In this document: piece after piece, positions 1 to 8,585 of the stretch
How positions within the stretch are numbered: position 1 is the stretch's first letter
Layout of the letters: each line of letters starts with the position of its first letter
Assembly: GCA_903904755.1 (NCBI GenBank)
Contig: CAIVDV010000013.1
Location: 62,001 to 126,000, forward strand
Direction: 5' to 3'
DNA length: 64,000 nt
Origin: an uncultured Acidobacteriaceae bacterium
Lineage (GTDB): Bacteria > Acidobacteriota > Terriglobia > Terriglobales > Acidobacteriaceae
The notes under the pieces: model-generated
Seen by the model: the letters and a program-made list of their open reading frames with translations, nothing else
Told to the model about the DNA's origin: nothing
Databases searched by the model: none
Program-made: the position numbers and the translations under genes

Positions 1-1534
1 CAATCACCTCGGCATCCCGTACCGAGCCGCCCGGCTGAATCACCGCCGTCGCGCCCTCGTTCACCACCGTCTCCAAACCATCCGCAAACGGGAAAAACGC
101 ATCGCTCGCCGCCACGCAGCCGGCCAGCGGCAGTGCCGCCTTCATCGCGCCAAACCGCGCCGCATCCACCCGGCTCATCTGCCCGGCGCCCACGCCCACC
201 GTCTGCCCGTTCCGCGCATACACAATCGCGTTCGACTTCACATGCTTGCAAATCCGCCACGCAAACAGCAGACTCTTCAGCTCTTCTTCGCTCGGCTGCC
301 GCTGCGTCACCACCTTCAGCTCCGCCGCCTTCACGCTGCCCGTGTCCGCATCCTGCAGCAGCATTCCGCCGCTTACCTGCTTGGCCACCGGCTTCGCCGC
401 CGCGCTCTTCACCAGCACCAGCCGCAGATTCTTCTTCGCCGCAAAAATCTCCAGCGCTTCTGCCGTAAATCCCGGTGCCGCAATCGCTTCCACAAACAGC
501 TTCGCAATCTGCGTCGCCGCCGCCGCATCCACCTCGCGGTTAATCCCAATTACTCCGCCAAACGCTGACACCGGGTCCGCCGCCAAGGCCTTCTCATAGG
601 CATCCAGCACCGTTCCGCCCGTCGCCGCCCCGCACGGATTTGTATGCTTGATAATCGCCACCGCCGGCTCGTCAAACTCTTCCGCCAGTGCCCAGCACGC
701 ATCCAGATCCACCAGGTTGTTGTAGCTCAGTTCCTTGCCCTGCAGTTGCTGCGCTCCGGCCACGCCCAGTCCGGTTCCGTCCGCATACAGCGCCGCCCGC
801 TGGTGCGGATTCTCTCCGTATCGCAAATGCGTCGCCAGCGGCAGGTTAATCCGCAGCACCGGCGGCAAAGCCTCCGCCTGGAACACCACCGCCTCTTCCG
901 GCTCCGGCGCCGTCGTCACCTGGTCCAGCGCATTCGCAATCGCCGTGTCATACGCCGCAGTCGTCGCAAACGCCTGCTTCGCCAGCCGCCACCGCGTCGC
1001 ACGGCAAAGCCCGCCTCCAAACTCCTCCAGCTCCGCAGCCAGCGCAGGATACTCATCCACCCGCGTCACAATCGCCACGTCCTCAAAGTTCTTCGCCGCA
1101 GACCGCACCATCGACGGTCCGCCAATATCAATGTTTTCGATAAGGTGCCCAAACGCCACACCCGCCTGCGCCGCCGTCTTCTCAAACGCGTACAGGTTCA
1201 CCACCACCATGTCGATCGGCAATATCCCGTGCTCGGCCACCGCAGCCTCGTGCTCGGCCTTCCCGCGGATATAGAGCAATCCCCCATGGACACGCGGATG
1301 CAACGTTTTGACGCGCCCATCCAGCATCTCCGGGAAACCCGTCAACTGGCTGATGTCCTTCACGTCGAGCCCTGCCTCACGCAGCGCCTTCGCCGTCCCG
1401 CCCGTGCTGATCAGCTCCACGCCCAGCCCCGCCAGCACCTTCGCAAACGCCACCAGCCCCGTCTTGTCCGTCACGCTCAGCAGCGCCCGGCGAATCTTCT
1501 TCGTTGTCTCCCGAACTGTCTCTTCGTTTCCCAC
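1..1534 (-). CDS. purH: Bifunctional AICAR formyltransferase / IMP cyclohydrolase, 3' end missing
   Basis: Catalyses the last two steps of de novo purine synthesis: formylation of AICAR and closure to IMP in the cytoplasm. The translated - strand begins with a methylglyoxal-synthase-like IMP cyclohydrolase domain (RRALLSVTDKTGL, ELISTGGTAKALREAG, DGRVKTLHPRVHGG). At the window edge it shows the formyltransferase C-terminus (SDAFFPFADGLE, AVIQPGGSVRDAEV). Roughly the last 20-25 residues lie outside the window. No in-frame ATG precedes the domain, so a GTG start at 1534 (VGNEETVRE) is the most plausible. All + strand ORFs here are shadows. Identity is secure; the start codon is less so. Confidence 0.95.
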   Translation of the reverse strand, partial: MGNEETVRETTKKIRRALLSVTDKTGLVAFAKVLAGLGVELISTGGTAKALREAGLDVKDISQLTGFPEMLDGRVKTLHPRVHGGLLYIRGKAEHEAAVAEHGILPIDMVVVNLYAFEKTAAQAGVAFGHLIENIDIGGPSMVRSAAKNFEDVAIVTRVDEYPALAAELEEFGGGLCRATRWRLAKQAFATTAAYDTAIANALDQVTTAPEPEEAVVFQAEALPPVLRINLPLATHLRYGENPHQRAALYADGTGLGVAGAQQLQGKELSYNNLVDLDACWALAEEFDEPAVAIIKHTNPCGAATGGTVLDAYEKALAADPVSAFGGVIGINREVDAAAATQIAKLFVEAIAAPGFTAEALEIFAAKKNLRLVLVKSAAAKPVAKQVSGGMLLQDADTGSVKAAELKVVTQRQPSEEELKSLLFAWRICKHVKSNAIVYARNGQTVGVGAGQMSRVDAARFGAMKAALPLAGCVAASDAFFPFADGLETVVNEGATAVIQPGGSVRDAEVI

Positions 1535-1643
1535 GGCAACACCCGCATTTCCATAGAAATACCCGGACCAACCCGGGCCGAGGCGCTTCAATAGCCTACC
1601 TTTCAGGGTACACGCTTCCCCACCCACGCACACACTCCAGCGA

Positions 1644-1663
1644 GCCGGGGATCGCTCCCCGGC
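1644..1663. terminator. Intergenic hairpin between purH and the lipoprotein gene
   Basis: A perfect 8-bp stem, GCCGGGGA / TCCCCGGC, around a TCGC loop lies just downstream of the lipoprotein gene and upstream of purH. There is no clear T-run on either strand. It may reduce read-through from the lipoprotein gene into purH, or it may be an intergenic palindrome. Confidence 0.35.
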
Positions 1664-1687
1664 CCGCCGCCCTCTTGCTTGATTCCA

Positions 1688-2677
1688 TTACTGCTGGTGC
1701 TTCGCCGCGCTCGCCGCGTACAGGTCCACGTTCACCTTGTCCACCAGTGCAGAGCCTGTATCGATAAACGTCGGATAATCCGCAAACGGATCCGCGCTCG
1801 CGTCCTTCGGGAACGCCGCAGGCTTGTTGTGGAAGACCTCGTCCAGCTCCTTCAGCCCCACATACGCCATCGTGTACGGCTTCTGGCTCAGCGTCGCCTC
1901 AATCGTTCCGTCCTTGATCTCAGCCAGCGTCTCCTGCTCCACGTCCATGGCAATCACTACCCGGTCCATCGACTTCTGCCTGCGCACCGCATCCGCCACG
2001 ACTTTGCCCGACGCCGCCTCCAGGCATACAAACGCCGCCACTCGAGCCGGCCCTTCCTGCGCCAGGTACTGCATCGCGTTATCAAACGCATTCCGCGCGT
2101 CGCCCTTGATATTCACCACGTCGATGATGTGAATATCCGGATGGCTCGCAAACGCATCCTTGTAACCCGCCAGGCGCTCGTCCAGGTTCGGCTGGCCAGG
2201 CATCGAGAAAAACACGACATTCCCTCGCCCGCCAATCTTCTCCACCACCCGCTGGCCACCCAGCCTGCCCGCCGCCATGTTGTTCGTACCGATAAAGAAC
2301 AACCGGTGGCTGCTCGGCGCATCCGAGTCAAACGTAATCACCGGAATCCCGGCATCCATCGCCGCATCAATGCCCGACTTCAGCAGCGCTTCATCCGCCA
2401 CCGAAATCAAGATCCCCGAGGGCTTCGCCGCAATCGCCGTCTTCAGCTCTGCCAGCTCCGCCGCCGGATCATAGTTGCTCGGCCCCACAATTTTCGCCGT
2501 CACCTTGTAGTGATCCGCCGCCTGCTGGAATCCCGCCGCTGCCGTCTTCCAGTAAGTCAGCGATAAGTTCGCAGCAATCATGTAATAGGTCTCTTTTGCA
2601 GAGTGCCGCTCACAACTCGTCGTCACCAGCACAGCCGGTGCCAGCGCAAGGATCAAGAGCTTTCGCATCATTGGCAT
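1688..2677 (-). CDS. Periplasmic sugar-binding lipoprotein (RbsB/Peripla_BP_4-like)
   Basis: A 329-residue exported binding protein of the ribose/galactose type, predicted to bind a small sugar-like ligand outside the inner membrane. After a short hydrophobic signal (MRKLLILALAPAVLV) comes VTTSC, with Cys22 as likely lipidated residue; the lipobox is imperfect because Thr is at -3. The fold is recognisable from YWKTAAAGFQQAADHY, KPSGILISVADEAL, GIPVITFDSDAP, and FIGTNNMAAGRLGG. I chose the ATG at 2677 because GGAGGGG lies 6 nt upstream; a TTG 15 nt further upstream is also open. No permease or ATPase gene is adjacent, so it is an orphan receptor here. Ligand unknown. Confidence 0.85.
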   Translation of the reverse strand: MPMMRKLLILALAPAVLVTTSCERHSAKETYYMIAANLSLTYWKTAAAGFQQAADHYKVTAKIVGPSNYDPAAELAELKTAIAAKPSGILISVADEALLKSGIDAAMDAGIPVITFDSDAPSSHRLFFIGTNNMAAGRLGGQRVVEKIGGRGNVVFFSMPGQPNLDERLAGYKDAFASHPDIHIIDVVNIKGDARNAFDNAMQYLAQEGPARVAAFVCLEAASGKVVADAVRRQKSMDRVVIAMDVEQETLAEIKDGTIEATLSQKPYTMAYVGLKELDEVFHNKPAAFPKDASADPFADYPTFIDTGSALVDKVNVDLYAASAAKHQQ

Positions 2678-2933
2678 ATTTTTCCCCTCCAAAGAGAATC
2701 AAGACAGACACACTAAAAATAGTTATGGCCGACGCATACTCCAACTCACTCGGACCATGCGCCAGTCGGCTGCAAAAGAACGGATGAGCATACTCCCGTT
2801 CCCTCCCCATGTCCAGCACCGCCCAAATCTCTTTTTCCTGCGCTTCAGGACCCTTTCGCACCAATTTGCTCATCCCCGCCCGCAATGCGATTTACTCTGA
2901 ATGTGCGTTCTTTGCCAGGGGAGCAACCACACC

Positions 2934-4097
2934 ATGCCTGACCTTTGCAACCCCAGCTTCCTCCTTCCCGCCGCCCTCGCCGTCCCCGGCGACGACCACG
3001 ACCCCCTCGCCGCGCGCCAATATCCTGAGCCGCCCCATCCCTACCGCGCACCCTTCTCCCGCGACTACTCCCGCATCCTCCACGCCCGCGCCTTCCGCCG
3101 CCTCGCCGGCAAAACCCAGGTATTCACCCGCCGCCCCGCGGAAAGCGATCACGTCCGCAGCCGCCTCACCCACACCCTTGAAGTTGCTCAGGTCGCCCGC
3201 ACCACCGCCCAGGTCCTCAGCCTCAACCCCCAACTCGCGGAAACCCTCGCCCTCGTCCACGACATCGGCCACCCGCCCTTCGGCCATGCCGGCGAAAAAG
3301 CCCTCGACGAAGCCCTCCGCGCCCACGGCCTCGGCTTTGACCACAATCTCCACGCCCTCCGCATCGTCACCGGCTTTGAAGACCGCTACCCCGGCTTCCC
3401 CGGCCTCAACCTCACCCTCGGCGTCCGCGAGGGCATCATCAAGCACTCCCGCGATTACACCGAGTCCGCTCATCCCGAGCTCGCCAGCTACTTCCTCGCC
3501 CAGTTCCCACCCCTCGAAGCCCAGCTCATCGACATCGTCGACGAAATCGCATACCTCACCGCCGACATGGAAGACGGCCTCGAATCCGAAATCCTTCACC
3601 TGCCCGAGCTCATCGCCGAGGTCGACCTCTTCGCCGAGTTCTACTCCGCCGTCCACGCCCAGTACCCTGCCGCCCCTGCCCGCCTCCTCACCTACGAGGC
3701 CCTCAAGCGCATGATGAACGCCCTCGTCACCGACCTCATGCAAACCGTCGTCTCAGAAGTCCAATCCCTCGGCATCCAATCCCTCGCCGACGTCCGCCAG
3801 GCCCCCCATCGCCTCGCCCGCCTCAGCCACGGAATGGAAGAGCGCCGCCGCCTCGCCAAAGCCTTCCTCTTCCGCCGCCTCTACGAGTCCCCCGCCATGC
3901 TTGCCGAGCACGAACACGCCCACCAGGTCATCTCCGCCCTCTTCCGCGCCATGCTCGCCAACCCCAAAATGCTGCCCCCAGACCACCAGGCCCTCGCCGC
4001 CACCGACGGCCTCCCCCGCACCATCGCCGACTACCTCGCCGGCATGACCGACTCCTACATCGAACAAGCCTGGCAACGCCTCCGCCTCGCCCACTGA
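2934..4097 (+). CDS. dgt: dGTPase-like HD-domain triphosphohydrolase
   Basis: Predicted to hydrolyse dNTPs to the deoxynucleoside and triphosphate. The 387-residue protein begins with the conserved RAPFSRDYSRILHARAFRRL segment and KTQVF, followed by RSRLTHTLEVAQ and the metal-binding HDIGHPPFGHAGE motif. Later come the Asp-containing DIVDEIAYLTADMEDGL and a C-terminal helical region, as in deoxyguanosinetriphosphate triphosphohydrolase-like proteins. Start at ATG 2934 is supported by GGGGAG 8 nt upstream; an upstream ATG at 2901 has no such site. It is transcribed divergently from the lipoprotein gene. Nucleotide specificity cannot be read from the sequence. Confidence 0.9.
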   Translation: MPDLCNPSFLLPAALAVPGDDHDPLAARQYPEPPHPYRAPFSRDYSRILHARAFRRLAGKTQVFTRRPAESDHVRSRLTHTLEVAQVARTTAQVLSLNPQLAETLALVHDIGHPPFGHAGEKALDEALRAHGLGFDHNLHALRIVTGFEDRYPGFPGLNLTLGVREGIIKHSRDYTESAHPELASYFLAQFPPLEAQLIDIVDEIAYLTADMEDGLESEILHLPELIAEVDLFAEFYSAVHAQYPAAPARLLTYEALKRMMNALVTDLMQTVVSEVQSLGIQSLADVRQAPHRLARLSHGMEERRRLAKAFLFRRLYESPAMLAEHEHAHQVISALFRAMLANPKMLPPDHQALAATDGLPRTIADYLAGMTDSYIEQAWQRLRLAH

Positions 4098-4125
4098 CCC
4101 ACCTACTTGCCCCCATAAACACCAC

Positions 4126-4149
4126 AAGCCGCCCCAAAGGACGGCTTGC
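4126..4149 (-). terminator. Possible terminator between convergent dgt and asd-like genes
   Basis: An inverted repeat (AAGCCG-CCC / GGACGGCTT, one mismatch, loop of about 4-5 nt) sits between the convergent genes. On the - strand it is followed by a T/G-rich tract (GTGGTGTTT), weakly consistent with termination of the psd-pssA-asd operon. Confidence 0.3.
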
Positions 4150-4252
4150 GCTTGAAACCTGCGTTCCTCATTTTTCTTTGGAGCCAGTCCACCACCTCTG
4201 CGAACTCAACAACTCAAACTGATCTCTGATCTCTGACCGCTGATCTCTGCCC

Positions 4253-5284
4253 CTACTGCACCTGCCCCGCCGGCCTCAATCTCCGCAAATCCAGCGCGCA
4301 ATCCACCGCATTCAGCGCTGCCAGCCGCAGATTATCGCACGCCGCATAAATCCAGAACCGGCTCGTCTCCCCGCTTGTCCGCACAACCGGCGGCTCCGGC
4401 TTCAGCCACAGCAGCACATCGTTCTGCCCCACCGCGGCCACATTCGACGGCGAATCCGTCTCCTCCAGCACCAGATCCATGTGCTCGCCGCCCAGCGCGT
4501 CTTCCAGCAGTGGCAGCGCCACCGCCCGGTCCAACTCCACACACAGGCTCATCGTTATCCCGTGGAAAATCGGCGCCTGCAGCAACTGCAAGCGCAACTC
4601 CGGCAAATGCTTCCCGCCCAGCGCCTCATAGTGCCGCCGAATCCGCCGCTCAAACACCCCCAGCTGCACCGGTGCGCCCTCCCCCAGGTTCGCCAGCACG
4701 TTGAACGCCGCCTGGCTCTCAAACACCGCCTGCGGCATATTCTGGAAGCTCAGCAAACTCACCGTCTGCTGGTGCAGCTCATCCAGCCCGGCCTTGCCAA
4801 ACTCGCTCGCCGGCTGCATCACCGTCGCCGACAAAAACCGAACCTCGGCCAGCTCCGCAATCTTTCCCACAATCAGTGCCAGGCTCAGCGCCGCAGCTCC
4901 GGCAGGAACCACAGCCTTCGTCAGCAAATCCGGCGACTTCTCGCCTTCCACCACCCACGGGCTCCGCACCAGCACTCCCGGCTCCTCGTCCAGCGCCCCG
5001 CTCAGGTCCAGCACCGTCGAGCCGGCCGCCAGCGCCTTCCGCCAGTACCGTTCCGTCAGTTCCTTCCGCCCCGTGAAAAACGTAAAATCCACGCCCTCAA
5101 AGGAGTCGTCGCTGATTGCCTGCACCACCGTCACTTCATCGCCAATGTGGTCAAGCTGCCCCTGGTTCTCAGCCTCTTCCAGCAGCACGAAGTTCGCCCC
5201 CGCCAGCGAAGACTCCGTCAGCGCATCCTTCAATTCCCTGCCAATCAGGCTCGTTGCCCCTGCCAGGGCGATCTTATAGCTCAT
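4253..5284 (-). CDS. USG-1-like aspartate-semialdehyde dehydrogenase homologue lacking the catalytic Cys
   Basis: 343 residues with the Asd fold: the N-terminal NAD(P)-binding loop GATSLIGREL, the VLDLSGALDE segment, and a C-terminal dimerisation/substrate domain (HYEALGG, PIFHGITMSL). In true Asd the nucleophilic Cys lies in an NPNCST-type motif. The corresponding stretch here is VPAGAAALSL, with no Cys, which resembles USG-1-type paralogues. Dehydrogenase activity is therefore doubtful. It is the last gene of psd-pssA-asd and overlaps the end of pssA by 11 bp, so it is co-transcribed with phospholipid synthesis. The start ATG at 5284 begins MSYKIALAGA. Family assignment is firm; function is unknown. 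Confidence 0.8.
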   Translation of the reverse strand: MSYKIALAGATSLIGRELKDALTESSLAGANFVLLEEAENQGQLDHIGDEVTVVQAISDDSFEGVDFTFFTGRKELTERYWRKALAAGSTVLDLSGALDEEPGVLVRSPWVVEGEKSPDLLTKAVVPAGAAALSLALIVGKIAELAEVRFLSATVMQPASEFGKAGLDELHQQTVSLLSFQNMPQAVFESQAAFNVLANLGEGAPVQLGVFERRIRRHYEALGGKHLPELRLQLLQAPIFHGITMSLCVELDRAVALPLLEDALGGEHMDLVLEETDSPSNVAAVGQNDVLLWLKPEPPVVRTSGETSRFWIYAACDNLRLAALNAVDCALDLRRLRPAGQVQ

Positions 5285-6233
5285 GGTTTCCTGTCTGATT
5301 TGTTCGCGCGTCCAGTTCTCCCGGCTCGCCTTCCGCTTCGGCCTCAAACTGCAACTCCCGGTGCCGGATCTCTTCATCCCGCCGGAATAGCCGCCTGCGC
5401 CGCTGCCAACTGTACGCCGCCCGCGCCCATATCCCTGAAAACATGTACACCAGCCCAATCAGGAACCACGTCGCCCGTGACACCGTCGGCCACAGCAGCA
5501 GGAACAGCACAATCGCAATCACCGCCAGCAACTGAATCGGCTGCCGGTTGCCCAAATTAATCTCCTTGCCACTCCAGAACCGCCACTTGCTCACCATCAG
5601 GAATGCCAGCGTCGCCACCAGCACCAGCCACACAATCGCCAGCCACCAGTATGAGTTCGGTATCCCGTAGAACAAATGCACCGTCGAGGCGACCAGCCCA
5701 GCCGCCGCCGGAATCGGCATCCCTACAAAGTACTTCGCGCCCTTCCGTCCAGGATTTTCCGGCTCCGGATCATGGCTGATATTGAACCGCGCCAGCCGGC
5801 TCACCCCGCACAGCAGATACAGGAAGCAGATAAACGTCCCAATCTGCAGCAGGTGCGGCGCAATATTCGGGTTCGCCCCAAAATCCAGGAAGTGCAGCCC
5901 CCAAATCCACGCCAGCAGCGCCGGAGCCATTCCGAAGGTAATCGAATCCGCCAGCGAATCCAGCTCCCGCCCAAAGTCGGAAACCGTATTCGTCATCCGC
6001 GCAATCCGCCCATCCAGCGCATCAAACGGAATCGCAAAGCAAATCGCAATCGCCGCATGGTCCAGGTGCACACTCGGGTCGGCATACGGCGTCAATCCCG
6101 CCGTCACCGCATCAAAAATCTGCGTAATCGCGTAAAAGCCCAGCCCTATCCCGGCCGAGGTAAACAGGCTCGGCAGCAGAAACATCCCCCGCCGCCGTCG
6201 CGCCGCGCGCAACCTTGCCTGCGCTGGGTCCAT
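5274..6233 (-). CDS. pssA: CDP-diacylglycerol-serine O-phosphatidyltransferase
   Basis: An integral membrane enzyme that transfers a phosphatidyl group from CDP-diacylglycerol to L-serine, the first step towards phosphatidylethanolamine. The 319-residue protein carries the CDP-alcohol phosphotransferase signature DALDGRIAR...GRELDSLAD (pattern D-x2-DG-x2-AR-x8-G-x3-D-x3-D) after the first membrane segment. Several further hydrophobic segments follow, including FICFLYLLCGVSRLARFN and LLAVIAIVLFLLLW. The C-terminal tail is highly charged and cytosolic. Start at ATG 6233 (MDPAQARLR) lies 26 bp after psd. The order psd-pssA is the usual PE biosynthesis pair. Confidence 0.93.
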   Translation of the reverse strand: MDPAQARLRAARRRRGMFLLPSLFTSAGIGLGFYAITQIFDAVTAGLTPYADPSVHLDHAAIAICFAIPFDALDGRIARMTNTVSDFGRELDSLADSITFGMAPALLAWIWGLHFLDFGANPNIAPHLLQIGTFICFLYLLCGVSRLARFNISHDPEPENPGRKGAKYFVGMPIPAAAGLVASTVHLFYGIPNSYWWLAIVWLVLVATLAFLMVSKWRFWSGKEINLGNRQPIQLLAVIAIVLFLLLWPTVSRATWFLIGLVYMFSGIWARAAYSWQRRRRLFRRDEEIRHRELQFEAEAEGEPGELDARTNQTGNHEL

Positions 6234-6259
6234 TGCCCGTCCCCACTGCCGGTGCGGAC

Positions 6260-6889
6260 TCACTTCCCGGCTCCCGCCTGCGGTATTGCGGCCAGCACCG
6301 TCTCGCCGCCCTTCACCTTCTCCCGCAGCTTTACCCGAATCTCCGCATCCGCCGGCACAATCACATCCACCCGCGAACCAAACTTGATCAGCCCCATCCG
6401 CTCGCCGCGCGCCACCGTCTGCCCTTCGGCCAGGTTGCACACAATCCGCCGTGCAATCAGCCCGGCAATCTGCTTGAAGGTGACTTCAATCCCCTCGCCC
6501 GCAACCGTCACCGCGCACTGCTCGTTCTCCGCCGCGCTCGCTGGGTTCATCGCATTCAGGAACAGACCCTTCTGATACCGCACAGCTGTCACCTTGCCCG
6601 CAATCGGGGTCCGGTTCACATGCACGTTGAACACGCTCAGAAACACGCTGATCCGCTGCTTCGGCCCATTCGGCGTCTCAATCCGCACCGTCTCGGTCAC
6701 AACCCCGTCGCCAGGGCTCACAATCAGCCCCGCTCCGCCAGGAATCTCCCGCTCCGGGTCCCGGAAAAACCACAGGAAAAACGCCGCAAGCAGCGTCGGT
6801 ACCAGTGCCCAGGGCCAGGCCGTGAGCCACACAAGGGCCGCTGCTGCCAGCAACAGTCCCGCTCCGTAGAAATAGCCGTCTTTAACCAT
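6260..6889 (-). CDS. psd: Phosphatidylserine decarboxylase, short (type II/archaeal-like) form
   Basis: Decarboxylates phosphatidylserine to phosphatidylethanolamine at the inner membrane. 209 residues from [11 protein letters not shown]: a hydrophobic N-terminal hairpin ([31 protein letters not shown]), then SPGDGVV, the conserved FNVHVNRTP, and near the C-terminus [11 protein letters not shown]. The Gly-Ser of that last motif is the expected self-cleavage site that creates the pyruvoyl group. The short length and the FGS motif, rather than LGST, match the compact Psd subgroup. ATG 6889 was chosen because the upstream extension is not conserved in character. First gene of the psd-pssA-asd operon. 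Confidence 0.93.
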   Translation of the reverse strand: MVKDGYFYGAGLLLAAAALVWLTAWPWALVPTLLAAFFLWFFRDPEREIPGGAGLIVSPGDGVVTETVRIETPNGPKQRISVFLSVFNVHVNRTPIAGKVTAVRYQKGLFLNAMNPASAAENEQCAVTVAGEGIEVTFKQIAGLIARRIVCNLAEGQTVARGERMGLIKFGSRVDVIVPADAEIRVKLREKVKGGETVLAAIPQAGAGK

Positions 6890-7121
6890 AGATTCCAGAC
6901 GATTATACGGCGCAGCAGGAACTCTGGCTTCCCGGAACCGCTTCTCCGGGCCAACTTCCCCACCGGACACACGCTCTTCGCTCCAGCAGCAACCCGCCCC
7001 TCAGCTCCCCGCCCAGGCACACAACCATCCCTTTGCGGCTCTTGTGCGCCCGCAGCAGCCCTCAGGCCCCGCCCGCGCCAACCTCCGCTCCAGGTCTCCA
7101 CCCAGTTCGGGAGCCTCCAGG

Positions 7122-7331
7122 CTAGGCTACCGCCGCAGCTCCATGCTCCAGGGCCGAAATCAGGTCCTTCGCATGCAGCTTCAACTTCTTCAGACGGACT
7201 TCTTCCATCTGCTCTTCAACCGACAGGTAAGGTTTGGCCATCAACTCTTCAAGGCGCAGCGAATAGCGGTGATGTTCGTTCATCAAGCGCTCAATCTCTG
7301 CGCCGGAGTTCTGTGCGAGAAGTTCTTCCAT
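7122..7331 (-). CDS. DUF465 / YdcH-family small protein
   Basis: 69 residues, MEELLAQNSG...RLMNEHHRYSLRLEELMAKPYLS...EEVRLKKLKLHAKDLI. It is a short highly charged alpha-helical hairpin typical of the DUF465 family (YdcH-like): the HxxY/L centre, the Lys-rich second helix with KKLKLHAKD, and the overall length all fit. Function of the family is not established. ATG 7331 is preceded by GAGGTG and by a well-formed promoter at 7361-7389, so it is independently transcribed with a very short leader. Confidence 0.85.
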   Translation of the reverse strand: MEELLAQNSGAEIERLMNEHHRYSLRLEELMAKPYLSVEEQMEEVRLKKLKLHAKDLISALEHGAAAVA

Positions 7332-7360
7332 ACAGCACCTCACGTGTTACGGAACCTCCA

Positions 7361-7389
7361 TATATACGCCTGCGCCCCGCCGCCTGCAA
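7361..7389 (-). promoter_or_regulatory. Sigma-70-type promoter for the DUF465 gene
   Basis: On the - strand, TTGCAG (-35, 7384-7389) and TATATA (-10, 7361-7366) are separated by exactly 17 nt. The predicted transcription start falls about 20-25 nt before the ATG at 7331. This is the cleanest promoter I could read in the window. Confidence 0.6.
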
Positions 7390-7464
7390 GAGACTCCCGT
7401 CACATCCCCCGCCAGCCTTGTGGAAAACCCGGAAAAACCCTTTATCTACAACCCGTCCAGCCTC

Positions 7465-7908
7465 TCAAACCAGCCGCATCCACATCAACACCGCATCCTC
7501 CACCGGATCCCGGTAGTACCGCGCCCGCCCGCCCGTCACCACAAAACCCGCCTGCTCATACAGCCCCAGCGCCGCCCGGTTGCTCGCCCTCACCTCCAGC
7601 ACCATTTCTTCGGCGCCTGCCTCCCGCACACGCCCCGCCAGCTCCGCCATCAGCGCCCGCGCCACCCCGCGCCTTTGCCGCTCCGGCGCCACCGCAATCA
7701 GCTCCAGCTCGGCCTCTGGCCCCACCACCGTCGCCACCGCAAACCCCGCCTGCCACTCGTCATCGGCCACCAGCGCCACCCGGTGGGGATCCGCCTCCAG
7801 CACACGCCCCCACACCGCCCGGCTCCACTCCGGAGCACCCTCCAGCCGAGCGCACAGCGCAATCGCCCAATCCAGATCCGCCGCCTCCATCGCCCGCACC
7901 AAAATCAT
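7465..7908 (-). CDS. rimI: Ribosomal-protein-alanine N-acetyltransferase (GNAT family)
   Basis: A 147-residue GNAT acetyltransferase. The acetyl-CoA binding motif ELELIAVAPERQRRGVARALM contains the R/Q-x-x-G-x-G/A loop. It is followed by LEVRASNRAALGLYEQAGFVVTGGRARYYRDP, typical of RimI, which acetylates the N-terminus of ribosomal protein bS18. Its ATG overlaps the tsaB stop by 4 bp (ATGA), and the tsaB-rimI pairing is common in bacteria. RimI is the best call; another protein-N-acetyltransferase substrate cannot be excluded. Confidence 0.87.
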   Translation of the reverse strand: MILVRAMEAADLDWAIALCARLEGAPEWSRAVWGRVLEADPHRVALVADDEWQAGFAVATVVGPEAELELIAVAPERQRRGVARALMAELAGRVREAGAEEMVLEVRASNRAALGLYEQAGFVVTGGRARYYRDPVEDAVLMWMRLV

Positions 7909-8585
7909 CGCGCCGCCTGCTTCGCAACCCGGTCAGCCGCCAGCGCCACCTGCGTCTTCGCGTCCGCCCCCCGCAAATAGTACCCATCCAGCTCCGCCAC
8001 ATCCGCAAACTCACCCCGCCGCCACGGCCCCAGCCCCAGCCGCAGCGCATCGGCAGCCGTCGGCGCGGGCGTCCGCGCCAGCTCAGCCTCCGCCACCGTC
8101 TCCAGCAGTTGCGCCACTCCCTCTTCGCAAAACGCCACCGCACCCGGCACCTGCATCCCCTGGAACTCCCCGGCCGTCACCAGCACCTCCGTCGCCGTCG
8201 CCCCATACACTCCCAGAAACACCTGCCCCCGGTGCGCATCCAGCGCCGCACAACCCGTCCCGGCCAGCTCCGCCAGCAGCTTCAGCCGGCTCACCGTCAC
8301 CATCGGAACCCCCGTCGCCTCCGCCAGCGCCTTCGCCGTGCTCAGCCCAATCCGGATTCCCGTGAACGTCCCCGGCCCATCCACCGCCACAATTCCCGCC
8401 AGGTCCCTCACCGCCAGCCCCTCGGCCGCCAGCAACTCCCCAATCACCGCCACAATCCGCGCTGCAAACTCCCCACCCGCCAGCTCCACCTGCCCGGCAA
8501 TCTCAACACCGCCCGCCACCACGCGCCCCAGCGCCACCGTTCCCCGCGCCCCGCACGTGTCAATTCCCAACAACACTTCGCTCAT
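7905..8585 (-). CDS. tsaB: tRNA threonylcarbamoyladenosine biosynthesis protein TsaB
   Basis: 226 residues. TsaB is the non-catalytic scaffold of the TsaBDE complex that makes t6A37 in ANN-decoding tRNAs. Seen: the ASKHA-type N-terminus LLGIDTCGARGTVALG and the diagnostic VAVDGPGTFTGIRIGLSTAKALA, then ALDAHRGQVFLGVY. A second start codon (GTG) lies one codon upstream. The ATG at 8585 overlaps the TGA of the upstream fusion gene by one base, giving translational coupling in the order fusion-tsaB-rimI. tsaE is elsewhere in the window (36983) and tsaD is not present. Confidence 0.92.
   Translation of the reverse strand: MSEVLLGIDTCGARGTVALGRVVAGGVEIAGQVELAGGEFAARIVAVIGELLAAEGLAVRDLAGIVAVDGPGTFTGIRIGLSTAKALAEATGVPMVTVSRLKLLAELAGTGCAALDAHRGQVFLGVYGATATEVLVTAGEFQGMQVPGAVAFCEEGVAQLLETVAEAELARTPAPTAADALRLGLGPWRRGEFADVAELDGYYLRGADAKTQVALAADRVAKQAAR

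Noticed and set aside
1679-2566. 295-residue + strand frame opposite the sugar-binding lipoprotein
   Set aside because: Arg/His-rich antisense shadow; the lipoprotein frame has a signal peptide, ribosome binding site and family motifs.
4219-4250. GATCTCTGAT-type short repeats before the asd-like stop
   Set aside because: A few imperfect 8-10-bp repeats; too short and too local to call a CRISPR or functional element.
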